49,625 nt of DNA. Origin: Clostridia bacterium. GTDB taxonomy: Bacteria > Bacillota > Clostridia > Christensenellales > Borkfalkiaceae. The DNA is taken from the NCBI GenBank assembly GCA_017467265.1, contig JAFTSO010000029.1, forward strand, positions 1 through 49,625, in the 5' to 3' direction. Under the pieces are notes generated by a model, which did no database searches, had not been told where the DNA came from, and saw nothing but the letters and a program-made list of their open reading frames with translations. Below, one piece after another: positions 41,149-49,625 of this stretch (positions are counted from its first letter, which is position 1; each line of letters begins with the position of its first letter). The position numbers and the translations under genes were made by a program.

Positions 41149-43032
41149 TTATTTTTTAATGATCGCCTTAAACTTACAGGTAGCGATACACATACCGCAC
41201 TTGATACACTTTTCCTGATCGATGGTGTACGCAGGCAGTTTTTTGCCAGGTGCAACGTAATCGGTCTTGATGAACGCGTTCACGGGGCACGCTCTTGCAC
41301 ACACGCCGCAGCCAAAACACTTGTCTTTTTCAATTGTATATTCCATCAAGTTCTTGCAGATATGCGCAGGGCATTTCTTGTCGACGATATGCGCTACGTA
41401 TTCGTCACGGAAATGTTTCAAGGTGGAAAGAACGGGGTTGGGCGCAGTCTGTCCCAAGCCGCAGAGCGAATTGCTCTTGACGTTTTCTGCCACGTTTTCC
41501 AGCTCTTCCAGATCCTTCATCGTTGCTTTGCCGTCGGTGATCTTGGTCAGGATTTCCAGCATACGTTTTGTGCCGATACGGCAGGGAGTACATTTACCGC
41601 ACGATTCGTCGCAGATGAATTCCATATAGAATTTCGCAACGTCCACCATACAGTTGTCTTCGTCCATTACAATCGCGCCGCCCGAACCCATCATCGAGCC
41701 TTTCGCAACCAAGTTATCAAAGTCGATAGGCGTGTCGAGATCTTCTTCGGTCAAACAACCGCCCGAAGGACCGCCCGTTTGAATCGCTTTGAATTTTTTG
41801 CCGTCGGGAATACCGCCGCCAATGTCATAGATCAGTTCGCGCAAGGTCGTACCCATAGGGATTTCCACCAAGCCGACGTTGTTGATTTTGCCGCCGAGCG
41901 CGAAAACCTTCGTGCCTTTCGATTTTTCCGTGCCGTGTGCCGCGAACGCCGCTGCACCTTCGCGCAGAATATACGGCACGCAAGCCAGCGATTCTACGTT
42001 GTTGATAATGGTAGGCTTGCCCCACAGCCCCTTAACAGCAGGGAAGGGGGGACGGGGACGGGGCATACCGCGCTGCCCTTCGATGGAGTTCAACAGCGCC
42101 GTTTCTTCGCCGCATACGAACGCACCTGCACCCAAACGCAAATGCACGCGGAAAGAGAAATCCGTACCCAAAATGTTATCGCCAAGCAAGCCTAATTCTT
42201 CCGCTTGCTGGATCGCAAGGCGCAGGCGGTTGACCGCGATAGGATATTCCGCACGCACGTAAAAATAGCCGTTCTGTGCGCCGATCGCGTACCCTGCGAT
42301 CATCATGCCTTCGATTACGGCAAGGGGGTTGCCTTCCAAAATCGAACGGTCCATAAACGCGCCGGGATCGCCCTCGTCGCCATTACAAACGACGTACTTT
42401 TCGCCTTCGGGTTGCGCGTAAGCAAACTGCCATTTTCTTCCCGACGGGAAGCCGCCGCCACCACGTCCGCGAAGCCCCGAATCGAGCACTTCTTTGATGA
42501 CGTCTTCACGGCTCATTTTGAGCGCGCGTGCAAGGCCTTGGAACGCACCAGCACCAAGGCTTTCGTTGATATCTTCGGGGTTGATACTGCCGCAGCCGTG
42601 CAGAGCAATACGCACCTGTTTTTTATAGAAATTGATATCGTCCTGTTTGGTGACCTTTTCCGCGGTGTTGGGATCGACGTACAAAAGACGGTCGATCACT
42701 TCGCCGTTTTCAATGTCTTTTTCCACGATTTCCGCTACGTCTTCGAGCTGAACAAGACGGTAAAGGGTATCCTCGGGATAAATTTTGACGAACGGACCTT
42801 GCGAGCAGAACCCGAAACAACCTACTTGGTTAACGGTCACTTTGTCGCCAAGATTTTTCTCCGCGATGATCTTGTTGAATTCAGCGGTGATTTCGTCTGC
42901 GCGCGAAGAAAGACAGCCCGTACCGCCGCAAAGTACGATATGACGTTTGTTGTCGCTCCCCGTAAATTTCGCGCTAAGGCAAGCGGCACAATTATTGCGA
43001 ACTGCATTTAACTCATCAAAATTCTTAATCAT
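41149..43032 (-). CDS. hydB: electron-bifurcating hydrogenase, NuoF-like subunit
   Basis: 627 residues. An N-terminal thioredoxin-like 2Fe-2S domain (about 30-115, VLCGGTGCLSS and VGCFGFC), the FMN/NAD(H) NuoF domain (GLRGRGGGGFPSGRKW; NGDEGDPGAFMDR; GAGAFVCGEETALLNS), the 4Fe-4S site SCGKCTPCRIG, and a C-terminal pair of 4Fe-4S motifs (CFGCGVCARACP; CIKCGMCIATC). This is the full HydB layout and the place where NADH electrons enter. The start overlaps the hydC stop (TAATG), and hydA follows 14 nt later. Confidence 0.95.
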   Translation of the reverse strand: MIKNFDELNAVRNNCAACLSAKFTGSDNKRHIVLCGGTGCLSSRADEITAEFNKIIAEKNLGDKVTVNQVGCFGFCSQGPFVKIYPEDTLYRLVQLEDVAEIVEKDIENGEVIDRLLYVDPNTAEKVTKQDDINFYKKQVRIALHGCGSINPEDINESLGAGAFQGLARALKMSREDVIKEVLDSGLRGRGGGGFPSGRKWQFAYAQPEGEKYVVCNGDEGDPGAFMDRSILEGNPLAVIEGMMIAGYAIGAQNGYFYVRAEYPIAVNRLRLAIQQAEELGLLGDNILGTDFSFRVHLRLGAGAFVCGEETALLNSIEGQRGMPRPRPPFPAVKGLWGKPTIINNVESLACVPYILREGAAAFAAHGTEKSKGTKVFALGGKINNVGLVEIPMGTTLRELIYDIGGGIPDGKKFKAIQTGGPSGGCLTEEDLDTPIDFDNLVAKGSMMGSGGAIVMDEDNCMVDVAKFYMEFICDESCGKCTPCRIGTKRMLEILTKITDGKATMKDLEELENVAENVKSNSLCGLGQTAPNPVLSTLKHFRDEYVAHIVDKKCPAHICKNLMEYTIEKDKCFGCGVCARACPVNAFIKTDYVAPGKKLPAYTIDQEKCIKCGMCIATCKFKAIIKK

Positions 43033-43520
43033 TATGCGTTTGCCTCCATATCTTTATATTCTTTCACTACCTTGGGGACAGCATCCACGCTCAATTTAGG
43101 ATATACCTTGCCGTTAATGGTGACGGCGGGGGCAATACCACACGCGCCGATGCAACGTAAAGCGTCCAAAGTAAACAAGCCGTCTGCGGTTGTTTCACCG
43201 GGTTTGATGCCGAGCAGCTCGGAGAATTTATCCAAGACCTGCTGAGCGCCCTTCACGTAGCACGCCGTACCAAGACATACGCCGATGACGTATTTCCCTT
43301 TCGGGGTGAGCGAGAAGAAGGAATAAAAGGTGACGACGCCGTAGATTTCCGCAACGGAAACGCCCGTGCGCGCGGAAACGATTTCTTGTACTTCCAGCGG
43401 AATATATCCGTATTCTTTTTGGATGTCGCTCAAAATCATCATAAGCGGTGTTTTGTCGTTGGCGTATCTGTCGCAGATCTCGTTGATCTTTTTTACAGCC
43501 GCCGCTTGTAAATGAGCCAT
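43032..43520 (-). CDS. hydC: electron-bifurcating hydrogenase, NuoE-like subunit
   Basis: 162 residues of the 24-kDa NuoE family: an N-terminal helical bundle (MILSDIQKEYGYIPLEVQEI) and a thioredoxin-like 2Fe-2S domain whose four Cys lie in GVCLGTACYVKGA and LRCIGACGIAPAV. First gene of the hydCBA operon, with AAGGAGG before ATG and a strong promoter. Passes electrons between HydB and the rest of the complex. Confidence 0.95.
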   Translation of the reverse strand: MAHLQAAAVKKINEICDRYANDKTPLMMILSDIQKEYGYIPLEVQEIVSARTGVSVAEIYGVVTFYSFFSLTPKGKYVIGVCLGTACYVKGAQQVLDKFSELLGIKPGETTADGLFTLDALRCIGACGIAPAVTINGKVYPKLSVDAVPKVVKEYKDMEANA

Positions 43521-43565
43521 AGTTGCCTCCTTAAAGTAGATATGTGATTTTACTCATACATCATT

Positions 43566-43594
43566 ATTATACAATATTTATAAAGTAAAGTCAA
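43566..43594 (-). promoter_or_regulatory. sigma-A promoter of hydCBA
   Basis: On the minus strand TTGACT (43594-43589), 17-nt spacer, TATAAT (43571-43566). No redox-regulator palindrome is obvious. The rest of 43595-43763 is AT-rich with no supported gene. Confidence 0.8.
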
Positions 43595-43763
43595 TAGCAA
43601 AAAGGTAATTGAGAAAAATTTATCGATTGAGCGATTGAATATTTTTGATGACAAAGGGAGAAGGGGGAACAATGCAGAGTTTGTCGAAAAGCAAGACGAA
43701 GTTTGTAGAAAAAAATATTTTACACAAAAATAATAAAAAATGTAGAATTTCTCCACAAAACGT

Positions 43764-43792
43764 TTGACAAATGTGGAAAAAAGTGCTATTCT
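43764..43792 (+). promoter_or_regulatory. sigma-A promoter of the four-pass membrane protein
   Basis: TTGACA (43764-43769), 17-nt spacer, TATTCT (43787-43792). Confidence 0.7.
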
Positions 43793-43851
43793 TAATTCCG
43801 TTGAAAGATTGTAAAAACTCTTTCAAAAAAAATTTTTGGAGGCTTTTTCAG

Positions 43852-44304
43852 ATGAAAAAAGTTGTAAAATTTCTTCCTGTGATCGCCGCTGTACTCGGTT
43901 TGGTTGCGGTGATCTCTCTGTTCCTGCCTGCGATCGTTTTAGAGAGCGGCGACAAGTTCCCCGGCTTTACGACGGTGTTCGGGTATGACAAGAACGTATC
44001 GGGCATGAAGATCCCTATGCTTGGGTTCTCCTTCATGAACTTGCTCACGTATGTTTTGGTGATCGTAGGGATCGTAGTCGCGGTGCTTACATACCTTGGC
44101 AAAGGTGGCAAATTTATGACGTGGATCGCGGTTGCATGTCTGTTGGTTGCAGGGATTTTCTTCTTCTGCGTTCGCGCGTTCGCAACGGTTGAATACGAAC
44201 CTTTGAAAGCGGTGTGGAGTCTTGGTTTCGGCGCAATTTTGGCTGGTATCTGCTCGATTCTCGGCGCACTTTCCTTGGCAACGTCTAAACTTTTGAATAA
44301 ATAA
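43852..44304 (+). CDS. four-pass membrane protein of unknown function
   Basis: 150 residues from ATG 43852, with TGGAGG about 10 nt upstream (a longer frame from 43771 starts inside the promoter). Four hydrophobic segments: FLPVIAAVLGLVAVISLFLP, LTYVLVIVGIVVAVLTYL, WIAVACLLVAGIFFFCVRA and LGFGAILAGICSILGALSL. The first loop (ESGDKFPGFTTVFGYDKNVSG) would be outside. No family recognised; monocistronic, with a strong convergent terminator toward leuS. Confidence 0.65.
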   Translation: MKKVVKFLPVIAAVLGLVAVISLFLPAIVLESGDKFPGFTTVFGYDKNVSGMKIPMLGFSFMNLLTYVLVIVGIVVAVLTYLGKGGKFMTWIAVACLLVAGIFFFCVRAFATVEYEPLKAVWSLGFGAILAGICSILGALSLATSKLLNK

Positions 44305-44317
44305 GAAACAGAGCAAA

Positions 44318-44358
44318 AAAGAGCCGCCTCTTGCGAGTAATTCGCAAGAGGCGGTTTT
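44318..44358. terminator. convergent terminator before leuS end
   Basis: CCGCCTCTTGCGA (44324-44336) and TCGCAAGAGGCGG (44342-44354), a perfect 13-bp stem with 5-nt loop, A-run on one side and T-run on the other, so active in both directions. Confidence 0.9.
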
Positions 44359-44374
44359 CATGTTTTTGATATTT

Positions 44375-46816
44375 TTAACCGACGATCAGGTTAATGAGTC
44401 TGCCTTTGACGATGATGCACTTTCTCACCGTTTTACCTTCGAGAAGGGGAGCGATCTCTGCGTGTGCACAGACCGCCGATTGCATTTCTTCGTCGGAAAG
44501 GTTTTCCGCCAGCATCATTTTCGCCTTGATCTTGCTGTTTACCTGTACGGCATATTCCACTTCGTCTTTTACGAGCGCGCTCTCGTCGAATTCGGGATAG
44601 CTTTCGTTAAATACGGAGTCTTTATTGCCGCAGATTTCCCACAGCTCTTCGGAGAAGTGCGGAGCGAAGGGGGCGAACATACGCACGAGATCGAGCGCAC
44701 AAGCCTTGTAGAACGCCACGTTCTTGTCTGCCACTTCACTGTCGTATTTTTGCATTGCGTTCACGTATTCCATAAGACGGGCTACGGACGTATTGAACGA
44801 GAATACTTCGACGTCACGCGTGATGTTTTTGATGGCATAATGCTTTGCGTAGTTGAGCGCTTTTTCCGCCGCCGTAATATCCGTACGCGCGCCTTCTTCG
44901 TTCATTTCGTTTGCTTTCAACACGATACGTTCCACACGGTCGGCAAATTTTGCCACCGATTTGATACCGTCGTCACTCCAAGGGCCGCCTTCGGTATAGC
45001 TGAATCCAAACATCAGGTACAGACGGAACATATCCGAGCCGTATTCGTCGATATACGTATCGGGGGATACGACGTTCCCGTGCGATTTGGACATACGGTT
45101 GCCGTCAGGGCCAAGGATAATGCCTTGGTGCACCAAACGCTTGAACGGTTCGTCAAAATTGACGTAGCCCATATCGCGCAGAGCTTTTGTAATAAAACGT
45201 GCGTACAAAAGGTGCATACACGCGTGCTCCGAACCGCCTACGTATACGTCAACGGGGAGCATTTTGTTCGCGATTTCGGGTGTGAACGCGTGCTTGTCGT
45301 TGTGCGCTTCGGGATAGCGGAGATAATACCAGCTGGAACATACGAAGGTGTCCAGCGTATCGGGATCACGGGTAGCTTTGCCGCCGCATTCAGGGCAGGT
45401 GCAGTTCATAAATCCTTCGTGACCTGCAAGAGGGGAGCGTCCCGTAGGACGGAATTCTACGTCGTAGGGGAGCTTTACAGGCAGATCCTTTTCAGGAACG
45501 GGAACGGTGCCGCACTTTTCGCAATAGATCATAGGGATAGGCGCGCCCCAATAACGCTGACGGGATACCGACCAGTCGCGCAGACGGTAATTTACCTTTC
45601 TACCGCCTTTTCCGATCTTGGAAAGGTGCACGGCAATCGCTTCGCGTGCGTCGTCACCGGACAAACCGTCGAACGTGCCGCTGTTGACCAAAATACCGTC
45701 TTCGGTATAAGGCAGGGTCGTTTCGCCGCCCACTTTTTGAATGACCTGCGTGACGGGCAAGCCGTATTTTTTTGCGAAAGCATAATCGCGTTCGTCGTGC
45801 GCTGCCACCGCCATCACAGCGCCCGTGCCGTACGAATACAAAACGTAATCGGCAAGGTAGATGGGTACTTGTTTACCCGTAAGGGGGTGTGTCGCATACG
45901 CGCCGGAGAACGTACCCGTCTTTTCGCGTGCCGTCGAAAGACGGTCGATATCGTTTGCTTCAGCGGCATACTGTACGTATGCGTCGATGTCTTTCGCGCG
46001 TTCGGGATGCGCCGCTTTCAGTTTTTCCACCAAGGGGTGTTCGGGAGCAAGCACAACGTAGTTAACGCCGAATACCGTATCGGGACGTGTCGTAAACACG
46101 GTAATATCATCGCCCGTTTCGCACTCAAAATGAATTTCACAGCCCGTCGATTTCCCGATCCAGTTCTTCTGCATTAGTTTCGTCTTTTCCGGCCAATCGA
46201 TAGTGTCGAGATCTTTCAACAGCTCTTCCGCGTAATCGGTGATTTTCAAAAACCATTGCGTCATATCCTTACGCAAGACGGTAGAGCCACAGCGTTCACA
46301 CTCGCCACCGATAACCTGTTCGTTCGCAAGGACGGTTTCACAGGACGGGCACCAGTTCACGAGTGCGTTTTTGCGATAAGCCAAACCTTTTTTATACAGC
46401 TGTACAAACAGCCATTGCGTCCACTTATAATAATCCTCGTTGCAGGTGATCATTTCCGCCGACCAGTCGAACATAGCGCCCATATTTTTGAGCTGCTGTT
46501 CCATTGTTTCGATGTTCTTCTCGGTGGAATCCTTGGGATGAATACCCGTTTTGATGGCGTAGTTTTCCGCAGGCAGACCGAACGCGTCAAACCCCATCGG
46601 TTGGAACACTTCGTATCCCTGCATCTTCTTAAAGCGTGCATACGTATCGGTAGGGCCGTAGTTATACCAATGCCCGACGTGCAGCTTTGCGCCCGAGGGA
46701 TAGGAGAACATTTCCAAAACGTAAAGCTTTTTATCCATACGCTTTTTGTTAAAAACGTTCAGTTTGCTCTTCTCCCATCTGGCTTGCCATTTGCTTTCAA
46801 CAGATTTCATATCCAT
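44375..46816 (-). CDS. leuS: leucyl-tRNA synthetase
   Basis: 813 residues. Charges tRNA-Leu; class I. The HIGH-type motif is in [15 protein letters not shown], a CP1 editing domain follows ([21 protein letters not shown]), zinc-ribbon-like Cys pairs are present ([21 protein letters not shown]), and the KMSKS motif reads [11 protein letters not shown] at 46816 is chosen because GGGAGG precedes it; eight more in-frame codons upstream lack a site. Single gene with its own promoter; no T-box is seen in its short leader. Confidence 0.95.
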   Translation of the reverse strand: MDMKSVESKWQARWEKSKLNVFNKKRMDKKLYVLEMFSYPSGAKLHVGHWYNYGPTDTYARFKKMQGYEVFQPMGFDAFGLPAENYAIKTGIHPKDSTEKNIETMEQQLKNMGAMFDWSAEMITCNEDYYKWTQWLFVQLYKKGLAYRKNALVNWCPSCETVLANEQVIGGECERCGSTVLRKDMTQWFLKITDYAEELLKDLDTIDWPEKTKLMQKNWIGKSTGCEIHFECETGDDITVFTTRPDTVFGVNYVVLAPEHPLVEKLKAAHPERAKDIDAYVQYAAEANDIDRLSTAREKTGTFSGAYATHPLTGKQVPIYLADYVLYSYGTGAVMAVAAHDERDYAFAKKYGLPVTQVIQKVGGETTLPYTEDGILVNSGTFDGLSGDDAREAIAVHLSKIGKGGRKVNYRLRDWSVSRQRYWGAPIPMIYCEKCGTVPVPEKDLPVKLPYDVEFRPTGRSPLAGHEGFMNCTCPECGGKATRDPDTLDTFVCSSWYYLRYPEAHNDKHAFTPEIANKMLPVDVYVGGSEHACMHLLYARFITKALRDMGYVNFDEPFKRLVHQGIILGPDGNRMSKSHGNVVSPDTYIDEYGSDMFRLYLMFGFSYTEGGPWSDDGIKSVAKFADRVERIVLKANEMNEEGARTDITAAEKALNYAKHYAIKNITRDVEVFSFNTSVARLMEYVNAMQKYDSEVADKNVAFYKACALDLVRMFAPFAPHFSEELWEICGNKDSVFNESYPEFDESALVKDEVEYAVQVNSKIKAKMMLAENLSDEEMQSAVCAHAEIAPLLEGKTVRKCIIVKGRLINLIVG

Positions 46817-46898
46817 AACCGAAAACCTCCCAGCGCGCACACGCGGCGCGCAACTAATTACCGTAAATTCTACGTATTCATTATAATACCGTTTTCCT

Positions 46899-46927
46899 AT
46901 TATAAAACATTTTTCTCGTCAAGTCAA
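46899..46927 (-). promoter_or_regulatory. sigma-A promoter of leuS
   Basis: On the minus strand TTGACT (46927-46922), 17-nt spacer, TATAAT (46904-46899). Confidence 0.75.
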
Positions 46928-47006
46928 GCAAATAAACAAGGGGAAAGGGCAACGAAATTGCACAAACGGATAAATAATTTTCATTTTGCAGCATACAATA
47001 ATCGTG

Positions 47007-47705
47007 ATGGAAGAAATCACGATTACGCAAAACGGTTTTGACGGCTTGTATATGTCCTATTTGTACGGCAAAGTAAAGGAGCGATTTTCCTTTCTGCCCG
47101 CCACCTGTGATTTACAAAGGCAAGGGGATTGCGCGCGCCTGCAATTCACCGCCGAACGGGAATACTGTCCGTATGTGCGAAAATTCGCCGAAGAACATAT
47201 CGCGGACGTAATTGCCATCGGCTACAAATACGAGTATTTTAACCGCCGCCTACCCCTGCCTATGCTGACAAAACCCCAAAGACGTATCTTGTTGACGGCG
47301 CTTGTCGCTGCTGATTACAAGGAGGATCGTGCCTTTATCCGAAAGCGTATTCGCGGCTATTCGCAGTACTGCTTGGACGGCGTTTTCCACTTTCGCTTGC
47401 AAGAGCTGAAAAAGCGTTGGGACGGGATTGTGGAGTATATTCCGACGGATATGGGCGAGAGCGCCACGGATGGCTTTTTAGAATTTTTGGTGGATGACGG
47501 CGAGGGGAAACTATATGTAAAATCGGGCAAAGTCTATGACAGCGACTACCGCCCGATCACGCGCAGTCTTTTGACGGGTGTGGAGAGCGTAGTGGGCGAG
47601 ATTATATTAGGCGGCGCGGAGCGCGTGTACTGTTTTGGGGAAACGGACGGGGAAACGCGCGCGTTTTTGAAAAAATATTACGGCAAAAAGGGTGTATTTT
47701 GTTAA
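47007..47705 (+). CDS. ytxC: YtxC-like putative sporulation protein
   Basis: 232 residues. Basic and aromatic (FAEEHIADVIAIGYKYEYFN; FHFRLQELKKRWDGIVEYIP), without membrane segments. In Bacillus a ytxC gene precedes thrS, and the same order here supports the name; its role is not established. ATG 47007 or an open TTG at 46986 may be the start; neither has a clear ribosome site. The TAA is 20 nt before the thrS promoter. Sequence resemblance is by recall, so the call is moderate. Confidence 0.6.
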   Translation: MEEITITQNGFDGLYMSYLYGKVKERFSFLPATCDLQRQGDCARLQFTAEREYCPYVRKFAEEHIADVIAIGYKYEYFNRRLPLPMLTKPQRRILLTALVAADYKEDRAFIRKRIRGYSQYCLDGVFHFRLQELKKRWDGIVEYIPTDMGESATDGFLEFLVDDGEGKLYVKSGKVYDSDYRPITRSLLTGVESVVGEIILGGAERVYCFGETDGETRAFLKKYYGKKGVFC

Positions 47706-47724
47706 AAAACAGAGTAAAAAACCG

Positions 47725-47753
47725 TTGACAAACGCGAAGAAAAGGGGTACAAT
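47725..47753 (+). promoter_or_regulatory. sigma-A promoter of thrS
   Basis: TTGACA (47725-47730), 17-nt spacer, TACAAT (47748-47753); start expected near 47760. Confidence 0.8.
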
Positions 47754-47759
47754 AGAAAC

Positions 47760-47985
47760 GTAAAGACAAGTAGCGTCGCTTTGCGTTTTGCAGAGAGTCC
47801 GCCCTTTGGCTGTAAGGCGGATAAACGTGGGTGAAAGGCGAAACCACTTTGCGTTATCACAATCAAGCAGAAAAAAGAGCGGTCGCAGCAGGCTACGGCA
47901 GGCTACGGCAATTAAGGTGGAACCGCGCAAAATGATGCGTCCTTAAACTTTCCGACAGGGAGAGTTTAAGGATTTTTATTTTTTC
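47760..47985 (+). ncRNA. T-box leader of thrS
   Basis: The T-box core AATTAAGGTGGAACCGCG ends at 47927. It is followed by a terminator whose stem TCCTTAAACT (47940-47949) / AGTTTAAGGA (47963-47972) ends in a T-run. Stem I lies at about 47765-47860; ACC at 47843-47845 is a candidate Thr specifier but I could not fold it to be sure. Uncharged tRNA-Thr would favour read-through into thrS. A 10-bp tandem repeat, GGCTACGGCA twice (47891-47910), sits just before the core. Confidence 0.9.
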
Positions 47986-48038
47986 TGCCGAAAAAATCGA
48001 AAAAAATAATAAAAGACACATAAAAAGGAGAAAAACTT

Positions 48039-49625
48039 ATGAAGATTATTCTCAAAAGCGGCGACGGATTAGAAGTCGCTGAAAACGCTACCGCATTTGC
48101 GGCGGCGCAGGCTATTTCCGAAGGGCTGGCAAGAAACGCAATTTGCGCGAAGGTGAACGGCGAGCTCGTCGATTTGTCCTACGAACTCAAAGACGGAGAC
48201 AATCTGGAAATCGTCACGCTCAAAGACAAAGAAGGCTTGCAGGTATATCGTCACACTTGCGCACACGTTTTGGCGCAGGCGCTCAAAACGGTATATCCCA
48301 CCTGCAAACTCTCCATCGGCCCTGTCATTGAAAACGGCTATTATTACGACGTGGATTTCGTCACGCCGATCGCACAGTCCGACCTTGTAAAGGTAGAGAG
48401 CGAAATGCAGAAGATTATCAAATCCAATCTGCCTATCGAGCGTTTCACGCTGCCCAGAGAAGAGGCGATCAAGCTGATGGAAGAATTTGGCGAAAATTAT
48501 AAAGTGGAGCTGATTCAGGACTTGCCCGAAGGGGAAACGATCTCTTTTTACAAGCAGGGCAATTTTATCGATCTTTGCCGCGGTCCGCACCTGCCTTCGA
48601 CGGGCAAAATCAAGGCGTTCAAGCTGACGAGCATCGCAGGCGCGTATTGGCGCGGTGACGAGCATAACAAAATGCTTACGCGTATCTACGGTACGGCGTT
48701 TGCGAAAAAGGACGAAATGGACGCGTATTTCACGATGCTGGAAGAGGCGAAAAAGCGCGACCATACGAAACTTGGCAAAGAACTCAAACTGTTTGCGATT
48801 ATGAACGAAGGCAAGGGTTTGCCGTTCTTCCTGCCCAACGGTATGGTATTAAAGAACACGCTCGTGGATTACTGGCGTCAGATCCACACCAGAGAAGGGT
48901 ACGTGGAGATCCAAACGCCGATTATGCTCAACCGCACGCTTTGGGAAACGTCGGGGCATTGGTTCCATTACCGCGACAATATGTACACGACGAAAGTGGA
49001 CGAAGAAGACTTTGCGATCAAACCGATGAACTGCCCGGGCAGTATTCTGGTTTACAAAAACGAACCGCATAGCTATAAAGATTTGCCTATCCGTATGGGT
49101 GAGCTTGGTCTTGTGCACCGCCACGAAAAATCGGGACAGTTGCACGGCTTGTTCCGCGTACGTTGCTTTACGCAGGACGACGCGCATATCTTTATGACGC
49201 GTGAACAGATCAAGGACGAAATCAAAGGCGTCGTACGTCTTATCAACGAAGTCTATACGCTGTTCGGGTTCAAATACCACGTCGAACTCTCCACCCGTCC
49301 TGAAAACAGTATGGGTAGCGACGAAGATTGGGAGATCGCAACCGAATCTTTGCGTAGCGCGCTCAACGATCTTGGGCTTGACTACGTTGTCAACGAAGGG
49401 GACGGTGCGTTCTACGGCCCGAAGATCGACTTCCACCTCGAAGATTCCATCGGAAGAACGTGGCAATGCGGCACGATTCAGCTCGATTTCCAACTTCCTC
49501 AACGCTTTGAAATGGAATACGTCGGCGAGGACGGTCAAAAACACCGCCCGATTATGGTACACCGCGTAGCGTTCGGCTCGATTGAGCGTTTTATCGGTAT
49601 CTTGATCGAGCATTTCGCAGGGAAA
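48039..49625 (+). CDS. thrS: threonyl-tRNA synthetase, 3' truncated by window end
   Basis: 529 residues are visible of about 635-640. Charges tRNA-Thr; class II. Order: TGS domain (1-60), editing domain with [12 protein letters not shown] and later [10 protein letters not shown], and the catalytic core with [18 protein letters not shown], the [11 protein letters not shown] zinc/active-site segment, motif 2 ([20 protein letters not shown]) and [27 protein letters not shown]. Motif 3 is reached near the edge; the anticodon-binding domain lies outside. AAAGGAG precedes ATG 48039. Controlled by the T-box upstream. Confidence 0.96.
   Translation, partial: MKIILKSGDGLEVAENATAFAAAQAISEGLARNAICAKVNGELVDLSYELKDGDNLEIVTLKDKEGLQVYRHTCAHVLAQALKTVYPTCKLSIGPVIENGYYYDVDFVTPIAQSDLVKVESEMQKIIKSNLPIERFTLPREEAIKLMEEFGENYKVELIQDLPEGETISFYKQGNFIDLCRGPHLPSTGKIKAFKLTSIAGAYWRGDEHNKMLTRIYGTAFAKKDEMDAYFTMLEEAKKRDHTKLGKELKLFAIMNEGKGLPFFLPNGMVLKNTLVDYWRQIHTREGYVEIQTPIMLNRTLWETSGHWFHYRDNMYTTKVDEEDFAIKPMNCPGSILVYKNEPHSYKDLPIRMGELGLVHRHEKSGQLHGLFRVRCFTQDDAHIFMTREQIKDEIKGVVRLINEVYTLFGFKYHVELSTRPENSMGSDEDWEIATESLRSALNDLGLDYVVNEGDGAFYGPKIDFHLEDSIGRTWQCGTIQLDFQLPQRFEMEYVGEDGQKHRPIMVHRVAFGSIERFIGILIEHFAGK

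Noticed and set aside
44360-46177. 605-codon plus-strand frame opposite leuS
   Set aside because: Antisense to a clear synthetase gene; a by-product of its codon use.
1-49625. tRNA, rRNA, CRISPR arrays, insertion sequences
   Set aside because: None was found on reading the intergenic regions; no regularly spaced repeats and no transposase-like protein.

Overview
The window reads as chromosomal DNA of an anaerobic, Gram-positive, Clostridia-like bacterium, probably gut-associated; I cannot place it below class. The evidence is: a bifurcating [FeFe] hydrogenase operon (hydCBA); a T-box leader on thrS with a ytxC-like gene just upstream; a FakA/DegV pair; SipW-type signal peptidase with TasA-like secreted proteins; AGGAGG-type ribosome binding sites; and many sigma-A promoters with TTGACA/TATAAT-like boxes exactly 17 nt apart. 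No rRNA, tRNA, CRISPR array or insertion sequence was found.

Layout. 1-6.2 kb: end of an unknown gene, a structured intergenic stretch, a GH2 beta-mannosidase, a YitT membrane protein and an intracellular beta-helix (GH28-like) protein. The promoter and 5' end of that beta-helix gene also exist as a decayed second copy at 3187-3420. 6.0-16.5 kb: a surface-protein locus. It has an XRE repressor, a consensus promoter with a palindromic spacer, an attenuator-like double hairpin, two TasA-like proteins with near-identical N-termini and unrelated C-termini, a 36-residue peptide, a large secreted beta-helix protein ending in a Hint (Hedgehog/intein) domain, a Ser-His signal peptidase (SipW type), and two more small TasA-like or SipW-substrate-like proteins. 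16.5-21.1 kb: two small lipoproteins and a 35-residue peptide sharing a terminal GVxLPD-like motif, then a 1219-residue secreted multidomain protein.

21-49.6 kb is mostly ordinary metabolism: D-lactate dehydrogenase; FakA/DegV; an acyltransferase-like gene with uxaC and a GH78-like rhamnosidase; a sodium symporter with PaaK and an ACT protein; a CofE-like ligase; hpt; a PH-like membrane protein; a MATE-eda-yitT-kdgK operon; hydCBA; leuS; ytxC; and thrS running off the right edge.

How it fits together. Cytosolic GH2, GH28-like and GH78-like enzymes with UxaC, KdgK and Eda point to use of plant polysaccharide fragments containing uronic acids and rhamnose. LdhA and the hydrogenase dispose of electrons. 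The 6-16.5 kb locus looks like a self-contained extracellular fibre or matrix system: secreted TasA-fold subunits carrying variable display domains, their dedicated signal peptidase, a possible membrane-anchored subunit, and a Hint protein that may process itself. This is the strongest candidate for an undescribed system. All assignments are by reading and recall; no database search was run.
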